DNA of 64,000 nucleotides from Bacteroidales bacterium (GTDB lineage: Bacteria; Bacteroidota; Bacteroidia; Bacteroidales; F082), in NCBI GenBank assembly GCA_024400425.1, contig JAKSMV010000007.1, positions 1 to 64,000 on the forward strand, read 5' to 3'. The notes under the pieces were generated by a model. That model did not search any database, was not told the DNA's origin, and saw only the letters and a program-made list of their open reading frames with translations. Numbering within the stretch: the stretch's first letter is position 1; every line of letters begins with the position of its first letter. The position numbers and the translations under genes are program-made. Shown piece by piece: positions 42,232 to 48,802 of the stretch.

Positions 42232-43323
42232 TTATTTATCTGTCTTTATTTCTGAAAAAGCAATTGGTAACATATAAATCATTCTTACAGTTTTTCCGCG
42301 TTGTGTGGCAGGCTCCCAATTCGGCATCGATTGCACCACACGCACGGCTTCCTCATCGCAGCCACCACCAATACCACGTAGCACATAAACATTTGATAAC
42401 TTTCCGTCTGTTTCCACGACAAACGCCACAAACACTTTACCTTTAATGCCTGCCTCACGCGCTTCTTGAGGATAAACGACATTCTCTTTCAAATATTCTT
42501 TGAGTTTTTCTTCCCCATCAGGGAAAACCGGCGGGCGTTCCACATAAGTCACCAATTCCAATTCTCTTCCTTCTTTCGGCAATTCAAATCGAACAGGAAG
42601 TGCATATTGCGGATAGATGACGGCCTTACCACGGTTCATCGCTGGTTTCCATTTCGGCATGGCTTTCACCAGTTCCAAAGCCACCTCATCGCAGCCAAAA
42701 CCTAATCCTTTCAGCACCTTAATATTACTCAAGGAACCATCGGCCTCAATGGTAAAAGACACAAACACATTGCCTTCAACACCATACGGTCCTGCCGGCC
42801 AAGGATAATTGTTTCTCACATATTCATTGACATAGTTCAACAACTCAGTGTCGCCTCCCGGAAACTGCGGCAGCTGATCGACCGAATATCCAAGGATTGT
42901 TTCTTTTTCTTCATCTATTTCCGTCGGCTTTCGAGGCAAAATCAGAGGGATTTCTTCCGACAATATCAAATCAGAGTTTAACATTGTAGGATTTTCAATC
43001 AAAGGAATCGGGTATCCTTCCAAGATTACCGATGATTCAACTTTATTCTTTTCTGCACTAGTTACTTCCGACTGGACAGAACAAGCATTCGTCCCTACTA
43101 ACAAACTGACGGAAACACTCGCCACCGAAACAACTTTCCCTAAACGCTGTCGTTTTTCCAGTTCGCGCTCCAAATAGCGCACTTCAGCTTCGCATTTCGG
43201 GCAAGTGCCCAAACAATCGCCTTGATAGGTACATTCACTGATGACCAATTCAATGTCATTTTCCGCAGCAATCTGCTTGCGGATTTCCTTTAGGATCTTG
43301 CAAGTTTGTTTTCCTCTTGGCAT
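42232..43323 (-). CDS. Cysteine-module / double TonB C-terminal domain protein, paralogue 1
   Basis: 363 residues. It has the shared N-terminal module (1-65, same five cysteines), a hydrophobic segment 64-79 ending in TNAC (Cys81, lipobox-like), a spacer, then two TonB_C domains (about 150-252 and 262-356), each with a GxGxGCDE motif. The second ends SEIKTDK, like paralogue 2. It is first after the radical SAM gene, only five bases away, so the two are almost surely co-expressed. Two-domain forms may arise from internal duplication. Whether it energises a transporter is unknown: no long Pro-rich TonB spacer is present. Confidence 0.8.
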   Translation of the reverse strand: MPRGKQTCKILKEIRKQIAAENDIELVISECTYQGDCLGTCPKCEAEVRYLERELEKRQRLGKVVSVASVSVSLLVGTNACSVQSEVTSAEKNKVESSVILEGYPIPLIENPTMLNSDLILSEEIPLILPRKPTEIDEEKETILGYSVDQLPQFPGGDTELLNYVNEYVRNNYPWPAGPYGVEGNVFVSFTIEADGSLSNIKVLKGLGFGCDEVALELVKAMPKWKPAMNRGKAVIYPQYALPVRFELPKEGRELELVTYVERPPVFPDGEEKLKEYLKENVVYPQEAREAGIKGKVFVAFVVETDGKLSNVYVLRGIGGGCDEEAVRVVQSMPNWEPATQRGKTVRMIYMLPIAFSEIKTDK

Positions 43324-43328
43324 AATGC

Positions 43329-43937
43329 TTACCTTATTATATAGTTAAACTCGTCAATTTCAGTCACGCCCATCGATTTCAAGGTTGCAATGCTTTGCTG
43401 TACATCGGCATCAGTATTGAAATTCGGGATGTGTGGCACACGAACCACTACATTTCGCGCCTCACGACGTTGCAACAACCACTCCAAATTTTTCAGTGTC
43501 AAAGCGTTATCTTTTCCCGTATAGGTCTGATAGATATCAGCATTCATATCCTTTATGTCAACGATATAGCCATTAACCACTTCATCAACCTTCATCACGC
43601 TTTCTTCGGGCACATTGAGGCTGGTCTCCACCACGATGCTCCATTGCGGTCCGCACAAGGCACGAAATTCCCTAATGAAATCCACCTGTAGCAGAGGCTC
43701 GCCGCCGCCGAAGGTGACGCCGCCTTTCGTGGCAAGGAAATAAAGCTGGTCGATTTTCACCTCTTCATAAAGTTCCTTGGGAGTGTAAAGCCTTCCTTTC
43801 GCAGCATCCCACGAAGTCTTGTTGAGGCAATATTTGCAACGCAAAGGGCAGCCATTGAACGTCACCAAAGTGGTAACGCCCTCTCCATCGGTCGTAAGAC
43901 GATGGCGGCTGACCGCAAAGATTTGAGCCTGTGTCAT
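43329..43937 (-). CDS. Radical SAM protein of the glycyl-radical-enzyme-activase type
   Basis: 202 residues from the Met at 43937 (209 from 43958). The cluster motif is C30-x3-C34-x2-C37 in FNGCPLRCKYC, the SAM-binding GGGEP is at 77-81, and further activase-like parts are DIKDMNADIYQTYTGK and RVPHIPNFN. It has the small size and layout of PFL-activase or NrdG-like proteins without an added ferredoxin domain. No glycyl radical enzyme gene (RVxG near a C-terminus) occurs in the window; instead three cysteine-module proteins follow at 4-5 base gaps. The start at 43937 was chosen because TATTTTAGCAGCC (43953-43941) fits a promoter just before it. The substrate is unknown. Confidence 0.85.
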   Translation of the reverse strand: MTQAQIFAVSRHRLTTDGEGVTTLVTFNGCPLRCKYCLNKTSWDAAKGRLYTPKELYEEVKIDQLYFLATKGGVTFGGGEPLLQVDFIREFRALCGPQWSIVVETSLNVPEESVMKVDEVVNGYIVDIKDMNADIYQTYTGKDNALTLKNLEWLLQRREARNVVVRVPHIPNFNTDADVQQSIATLKSMGVTEIDEFNYIIR

Positions 43938-43940
43938 ATC

Positions 43941-43953
43941 GGCTGCTAAAATA
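43941..43953 (-). promoter_or_regulatory. Probable -7 element and GCAGCC of the radical SAM operon
   Basis: Minus strand TATTTTAGCAGCC: one base off TAnnTTTG but with the same GCAGCC follow-on seen at other promoters here. It would make a nearly leaderless mRNA. Confidence 0.4.
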
Positions 43954-43983
43954 ATCATTTTTTCGTAATGATGAAAAAATCTG

Positions 43984-43991
43984 TATTTTTG
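43984..43991 (+). promoter_or_regulatory. -7 element of the queuosine-precursor transporter promoter
   Basis: TATTTTTG, 20 bases before the start at 44012. Confidence 0.5.
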
Positions 43992-44011
43992 CGGAATCAA
44001 AACATCATTAT

Positions 44012-44686
44012 ATGAATAAGGTATCGGAAAACCCTTCAAAAAACCGAGCTGTCTCTGACGAGAGACTTTTGCCTCCTTTAGTCATTATTGTCGGTTTAAT
44101 CATCGCTTGCTACCTGACGGCCAACGTGATGGCGGTCAAACTCATCAAAGTCGGGAATGTCACCATTTTCGATGCGGGAACCATCATTTTCCCCATCACC
44201 TACATGTTGGGCGACGTGCTGACCGAGATTTGGGGCTTCAGGACGGCGAAGCGCGTCATCTGGCTCACCTTGATTTGTCAAATCATTTTCACGCTGTTTG
44301 CCTGGATTGGCATCAGCCTGCCCTACCCTGCCGAAACGGAAAGTATGGCGGCGGCCTACCGGCAAGTATTCGGTTTCGTGCCACGCATCATGCTGGCTTC
44401 GCTCGTGGCTTTCCTCTGCGGCGAGCTCATCAACGCATGGACGATGGTGAAAATCAAGGAAAAGACGGGCGAAAGGCTGCTTTGGGTACGCACCATCGGC
44501 TCATCGGTGTTTGGCTACATCGTCGACACCACGCTGTTTGTCTGCATCGCTTTCATCGGCACAGTGCCGACTCGCGATATCTTCACCATGATTGGCATCC
44601 AAATCGTTGCCAAACTGCTCATTGAAGCCTTGGGCGGAACGCCTTTGGCGTATGCGGCAATTAGATTCCTCAAGAAAAAGATTTAG
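44012..44686 (+). CDS. yhhQ: Queuosine precursor transporter, YhhQ/VUT family
   Basis: 224 residues with six membrane spans. The family signature is in NVMAVKLIKVG, DAGTIIFPITYMLGDVLTEIWG and the GSSVFGYIVDTTLF and GTPLAYAAIRFL segments. YhhQ imports preQ0 or preQ1 for synthesis of queuosine in tRNA. No preQ1 riboswitch was recognised in the 20-base leader. It is divergent from the radical SAM operon. A perfect ACGAGGG/CCCTCGT hairpin (44688-44704) follows the stop but lacks a T-run. Confidence 0.9.
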   Translation: MNKVSENPSKNRAVSDERLLPPLVIIVGLIIACYLTANVMAVKLIKVGNVTIFDAGTIIFPITYMLGDVLTEIWGFRTAKRVIWLTLICQIIFTLFAWIGISLPYPAETESMAAAYRQVFGFVPRIMLASLVAFLCGELINAWTMVKIKEKTGERLLWVRTIGSSVFGYIVDTTLFVCIAFIGTVPTRDIFTMIGIQIVAKLLIEALGGTPLAYAAIRFLKKKI

Positions 44687-44793
44687 GACGAGGGGAACCC
44701 TCGTTGCACATTTCCAATGAGGCATGACAAATGTTAAGGTTGCCCCGCAAATCAGCATTTGTCAGAACCGTCTTTTTATCATAACTATTTATT

Positions 44794-46032
44794 TTACACT
44801 ATTTTACCATTCAAAATCATTTTCTCGACCTTATTGGTACCATAATAATACGGCATGAATTCGAGTTGCGTCATCGGCTGCGTGACGATGAGGTTAGCCC
44901 GCTTGCCACGCGTGATGCTTCCCACTTCGTCGCTCACGCCCATGGCGTAGGCCGTATTCAAGGTGGTGGCATTGAGCGCTTCTTCGGGAGTGAGACGATA
45001 GCGGATGCAAGCCATCGAAAGGATGAACTGCATATTGCCCGAAGGCGATGTGCCCGGGTTGAAATCGGAAGCCATGGCCACTGGTAATCCAGCACTAATC
45101 ATCTCGCGCGCTGGCGAAAGCGGAAGATTCAAGAAGAAAGCGCAGCCTGGCAAAATGGTTGGCATCGTTTCAGTATCTTTCAGGCATTCAATCTCCTCTT
45201 TACCAATCTGTTCCAGATGGTCAACGGAGATGGCGCCATATTTCACGCCCACCTGCACACCACACGAAATGGCCATTTCGTTGGCATGAATCTTCGGACG
45301 CATACCGTATTTAATGCCCGCCATGAGGATGCGCTCGGTATCTTCGCATGTGAAGAATCCCTTGTCGCAGAACACGTCGATGAAATCGGCCAAGTCTTCC
45401 GAAGCTACAAGCGGAATCATCTCGTTGATGACCAAATCGACATAATCTTCCTGATGACCGCGATATTCCATCGGGATGCCGTGTGCGCCAAGGAAATTCG
45501 ACTTGATAAGCACGGGCGAGTTTTCCTTCAGTCGGCGAATGACGCGCAACAGTTTCAGTTCGCTCTCGGTGGTCAGGCCATAGCCGCTCTTGATTTCGAT
45601 GGCACCCGTACCCATGCGCATCACCTCGTTGAGGCGTTCTGCAGCCATGTCGTAGAGTTCGTCTTCAGAAGCAGCAGCCGTTGCCTTGGCCGAATTGAGG
45701 ATGCCACCACCACGCTTGGCTATTTCCTCATAACTCAAGCCGCGGATTTTATCGACAAACTCCAACTCACGAGAGTTGGCATAGACCAGATGCGTGTGCG
45801 AGTCGCAAAATGCAGGCATCACCACACGACCCGACATGTCAAGCACTTCATTTTCAACTTGCAGCTGTTCGGGTTTCAACGATTGCATCGGACCGTAATC
45901 CACTATCTTGTCACCTTTAATACATACGAAAGCATCTTTGATGCGACCCGTTTCGGCCATTTCGGCACCTTTTTTCATCAGTCGGCCTTGTTCTTCTATA
46001 CCGACGAGTTCCTTGATATTGATAAGTATCAT
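44794..46032 (-). CDS. hutI: Imidazolonepropionase
   Basis: 412-residue amidohydrolase of histidine breakdown that opens imidazolone-5-propionate to formiminoglutamate. Metal ligands H79 and H81 are in DSHTHLVY; IKSGYGLTTESELKLLRVI, FLGAHGIP, IHANEM and ASDFNPGTSPSGNMQ are typical of HutI. It makes the substrate for FtcD (38819-40519), but the two are separated by the radical SAM operon and the transporter, so they are not one operon here. Histidase and urocanase genes are outside the window. Confidence 0.95.
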   Translation of the reverse strand: MILINIKELVGIEEQGRLMKKGAEMAETGRIKDAFVCIKGDKIVDYGPMQSLKPEQLQVENEVLDMSGRVVMPAFCDSHTHLVYANSRELEFVDKIRGLSYEEIAKRGGGILNSAKATAAASEDELYDMAAERLNEVMRMGTGAIEIKSGYGLTTESELKLLRVIRRLKENSPVLIKSNFLGAHGIPMEYRGHQEDYVDLVINEMIPLVASEDLADFIDVFCDKGFFTCEDTERILMAGIKYGMRPKIHANEMAISCGVQVGVKYGAISVDHLEQIGKEEIECLKDTETMPTILPGCAFFLNLPLSPAREMISAGLPVAMASDFNPGTSPSGNMQFILSMACIRYRLTPEEALNATTLNTAYAMGVSDEVGSITRGKRANLIVTQPMTQLEFMPYYYGTNKVEKMILNGKIV

Positions 46033-46066
46033 GATTGTTTTATGTGTTTCAGTTTGAGTATTGGAC

Positions 46067-46303
46067 TTAGGGACTATTTTGACTTAGGGACAATTAGACA
46101 ATTTGACTTGGGGACTTTGGAACTTTGTGGGATGCTGAGCTGCTCCCTGAGCGGTGGCTGCTGAGCGGAGCCGAAGCAAGTCGAAGGGGAGTCGAAGCAT
46201 CGACTTGGGGCATTGGGACTATTTTGACTTGGGGGCATTTTGACTTTGTGGGATGCTGAGCGGAGTCGAAGCATTGACTTGGGGACATTTTGACTTAATT
46301 GGG
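46067..46303. repeat. Intergenic field of short repeats (R4)
   Basis: The 347-base gap between hutI and the thioredoxin gene holds no gene. It is built from repeated short words: TTTTGACTTGGGG(A/G)CATT in several forms, GGGATGCTGAGC, and the dispersed unit GCTGAGCGGAGTCGAAGC (46255-46272) with its variant GCTGAGCGGAGCCGAAGC (46160-46177). The reverse complement of this unit appears inside the WbqC-like coding region at 47322-47376. Confidence 0.7.
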
Positions 46304-46351
46304 CAAAAATACAAAATAAACCCCACTGCCTAACTTTATTCAAAAAAATAT

Positions 46352-46359
46352 TACCTTTG
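46352..46359 (+). promoter_or_regulatory. -7 element of the thioredoxin promoter
   Basis: TACCTTTG, 20 bases before the start at 46380. Confidence 0.55.
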
Positions 46360-46379
46360 CAAATCTTAAACGACAAAAA

Positions 46380-46820
46380 ATGAAGAAAGCACTGTTCACA
46401 ATCGCCTTGTGCATCCTTTTTGGAGCTGCCAGCTTCGCTCAAGAAGAAAAGAAATCAGAATCTGCCGTCAAGCAACTGACTTACAGCGAGTTCATCAAGA
46501 CCATTTGGGATTTTGAGAAAAACACCGACGCCTTTACATATAAAGGGAAATTGCCCGCCGTCATCGACTTCTACGCCGATTGGTGCGGACCATGCCGCCG
46601 CGTCGGTCCAATCATGGAAAAGATGGCCAAGGAATATGAAGGCAAGTTACTGGTTTACAAAGTCAATGTTGACAACGAGAAACAACTCGCTTCGGTCTTT
46701 GGCGTGCGTAGCATCCCGATGGTGCTCTTCATTCCCGTGAAAGGCAAACCCATGGCTCAGACTGGTGCTCTGCAAGAAGAGCAATACAAGCAAATCATTG
46801 AAAAAGAGTTGCTTAAATAA
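46380..46820 (+). CDS. Exported thioredoxin
   Basis: 146 residues: signal peptide MKKALFTIALCILFGAASFAQ, then a complete thioredoxin fold with WCGPC at 68-72 and cis-Pro in RSIPMVLF (about 113). WCGPC is the reducing thioredoxin signature, so the protein is probably a periplasmic reductase, or is kept reduced by a membrane partner not seen here. Its stop overlaps the start of the WbqC-like gene by one base (TAATG). Confidence 0.9.
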   Translation: MKKALFTIALCILFGAASFAQEEKKSESAVKQLTYSEFIKTIWDFEKNTDAFTYKGKLPAVIDFYADWCGPCRRVGPIMEKMAKEYEGKLLVYKVNVDNEKQLASVFGVRSIPMVLFIPVKGKPMAQTGALQEEQYKQIIEKELLK

Positions 46821-47551
46821 TGGCAATCTTTCCAACAGCCTATTTCCCTTGCATCAGCTATGTGGCTCAACTACTTGCTGACGATGCGCCCGTAATCGAG
46901 ATTTTCGACACCTACCACAAGCAAACTTATCGCAACCGTTGCCATGTGATGACGGCCAATGGCGTGCAGATGCTCAGCGTGCCCGTGAAACAAGTCAACG
47001 GCAACCACACCATGACCAAAGACATGGTCATCAGCACGGTGGAACCTTGGCAGCAGATTCATCGGCGTTGCTTGGAATCGGCCTACATGTCGTCGCCTTA
47101 TTTTGAGCATTATTACAGCTACCTCTCCCCTATCTTCGAACAACATTTCGAAAAGCTCATCGACCTGAACGATGCCGCCTTGAAAGCCATTCTCAAGATG
47201 CTGAAAGTGAAAAAAGAAATTTCCTATACGAGCGACTACGTCAAGGAAGCCGAGAAAGATTTCCGAAATGTTTTCGTGAAGTGGAATCCGGAATCTTATA
47301 TGATGAAGGTAGGTGATGGGGCGCTTCGACTCCGCTCAGTGCCCGAGGAGACGGGGACGCTTCGGCTCCGCTCAGCGACCCCTCAATCTACATCTTTTAA
47401 CTCAGCGACCCCACAAGCAACGATACAAAAATCTTATTATCAGGTCTTTGAGAACAAATTTCCCTTTGCTCCCGACCTCAGCGTTTTGGACCTCATCTTC
47501 AACGAAGGTCCTGAAGCGATGGATTATATAAACGCTTTGCAGAAAATGTAG
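46820..47551 (+). CDS. WbqC-like family protein with a repeat-coded insert
   Basis: 243 residues. The N-terminal FPTAYFPCISYVAQLLA, the THxK-like YHKQTYRNRCHVMTANG and the C-terminal SVLDLIFNEGPEA parts match WbqC-like proteins, linked to surface-glycan synthesis but of unproven activity. Residues about 166-205 (GALRLRSVPEETG, TLRLRSATPQ, FNSATPQATIQ) are low in complexity and coded by repeat unit R4 and its flanks; the rest of the protein stays in frame. The insert falls between the helical middle and the conserved end, so the fold may tolerate it. Whether the protein works is unknown. It shares a transcript with the thioredoxin gene. Confidence 0.8.
   Translation: MAIFPTAYFPCISYVAQLLADDAPVIEIFDTYHKQTYRNRCHVMTANGVQMLSVPVKQVNGNHTMTKDMVISTVEPWQQIHRRCLESAYMSSPYFEHYYSYLSPIFEQHFEKLIDLNDAALKAILKMLKVKKEISYTSDYVKEAEKDFRNVFVKWNPESYMMKVGDGALRLRSVPEETGTLRLRSATPQSTSFNSATPQATIQKSYYQVFENKFPFAPDLSVLDLIFNEGPEAMDYINALQKM
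47313..47430. repeat. Repeat R4 units inside a coding region
   Basis: GCTTCGACTCCGCTCAGT (47322-47339) and CGCTTCGGCTCCGCTCAGC (47358-47376) are near-copies of the unit at 46255-46272 in the other orientation. TCAGCGACCCC(T/A) CA also recurs at 47372 and 47402. No stop codon is introduced in the WbqC frame. Confidence 0.7.
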
Positions 47552-47573
47552 TTTTCCCTCAATGACGAGGTTT

Positions 47574-48788
47574 TCACTTCACTTTTATGTCGAAACCTGA
47601 CCAATCCTTGGTTTCGGTCAGCAGTTCGTAATAATAGCAAATGTTCTCTTCCGTTATGTTCTCGCCATCGACGGAAACGATTTGGTCGCCCACCTCGAAA
47701 CGTTCATGCCCATCCAGCAAGCGAGTTGTGATTTTCAATGTGCCATCAGACGTTGTCAATGCATAATTTCGTGTGGGATAAATAATCGTGTCGGAAACAT
47801 GTGGCTTTGCATACAATTTATAAGTTTGCTCAGTTATCACATGGTTCTCGTCAAAATAAGCCTGACGTCCAATAACCCAATCAAACCTTTTAATATACTG
47901 AATACCAACATTATTGAAGGCAAGATTATCACCAAGATACATCACCGGAACCGTTTCCTCACGTCCTGCGAATTCAACCGTATTCTCAGGTGCCACCACA
48001 AAATGCTGCTTCTCGGTGATTCCTCCAACTGCAATGCCGTATGAACCTTCATACAACAAGTCAGTTTCAGCATGATTTTCAATTCTTTGTTCATCTTTAA
48101 TAAGAATTCCGCCACCATTTCCTGTATCAAAAACACATTCGTATTCAACACCATTAATTATAGGATAAATGAACAAGATATTCAACACATTGTCTAACTT
48201 GCACTTCACAGGAATGTATTCTAAAGTGTCAATCACCGACATGTCCTGAATGTAATATATTCGGTTATTGGTAAAATCTATGGAAAAAGGCACATAGTCA
48301 AGCCCTGGATAACCCAAAATGGTATGTTCAGAAACAGACGGCTCGTTATCACATGAATGGGCCTGTTCGATAAGCATGGCATTGCCGTAATGGTCAACCA
48401 CACACATAGGTGTTTCGATATGCACTGGTATAGGCGACATGTTTACCTTTGTCTTCTTGTCAGCACCCATGAGAGGAATCCGATAGAACTTCATCCCTTG
48501 GGGTTGAGACTCTTTGGTGTAAAACTGAATTGCAGGAGAGCCACAACCTGAATCGTAAAGCACAGTATCCTCAACCCCATTGACTGTAGCTTTCATCAAC
48601 ATTTGGTTTTGCTTATTGATGACAAAATAAATCGTGTCATTATCCACTTCCTTATTAAAGTTGTATGAGCGTTGTCCGCTGTCAATCTTCATCATTTGTT
48701 TTGCATAGCCAACGATGCCATTGCATGAAGTCATTGCTACAGTCGCTACAATGAACAAAATACTTTTCACTAGTTTTCTCATAATCAT
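47574..48788 (-). CDS. Lipoprotein with two retropepsin-like domains and a PDZ-like end
   Basis: 404 residues (402 from the second Met at 48782). A hydrophobic stretch ends in a lipobox MTSC (Cys22). The first aspartic-protease-like motif is VLYDSGCGSP (D79-S-G, a variant of DTG), the second is FDTGNGGGILI near 220, so one chain may hold both halves of a pepsin-like site. A short PDZ-like segment FEVGDQIVSVDGENI lies near 365-380. It is probably an envelope protease or binding protein. It is AT-rich relative to its neighbours. The target is unknown. Confidence 0.72.
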   Translation of the reverse strand: MIMRKLVKSILFIVATVAMTSCNGIVGYAKQMMKIDSGQRSYNFNKEVDNDTIYFVINKQNQMLMKATVNGVEDTVLYDSGCGSPAIQFYTKESQPQGMKFYRIPLMGADKKTKVNMSPIPVHIETPMCVVDHYGNAMLIEQAHSCDNEPSVSEHTILGYPGLDYVPFSIDFTNNRIYYIQDMSVIDTLEYIPVKCKLDNVLNILFIYPIINGVEYECVFDTGNGGGILIKDEQRIENHAETDLLYEGSYGIAVGGITEKQHFVVAPENTVEFAGREETVPVMYLGDNLAFNNVGIQYIKRFDWVIGRQAYFDENHVITEQTYKLYAKPHVSDTIIYPTRNYALTTSDGTLKITTRLLDGHERFEVGDQIVSVDGENITEENICYYYELLTETKDWSGFDIKVK

Positions 48789-48802
48789 TTCATTACAGGT
48801 TA

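Noticed and set aside
40649..43323. Classical TonB proteins of the ExbB-ExbD-TonB complex
   Set aside because: There is no exbB or exbD nearby, no Pro-rich spacer, and the N-terminus is a cysteine module rather than a TonB-type anchor; only the C-terminal domain is shared.
43329..43937. Activase for a local glycyl radical enzyme
   Set aside because: No protein in the window has the glycyl radical C-terminal motif, so a local partner cannot be named; the activase-like fold is kept as a description only.
46067..46303. CRISPR array
   Set aside because: The repeated words vary in length and spacing and there are no unique spacers of even size or cas genes.
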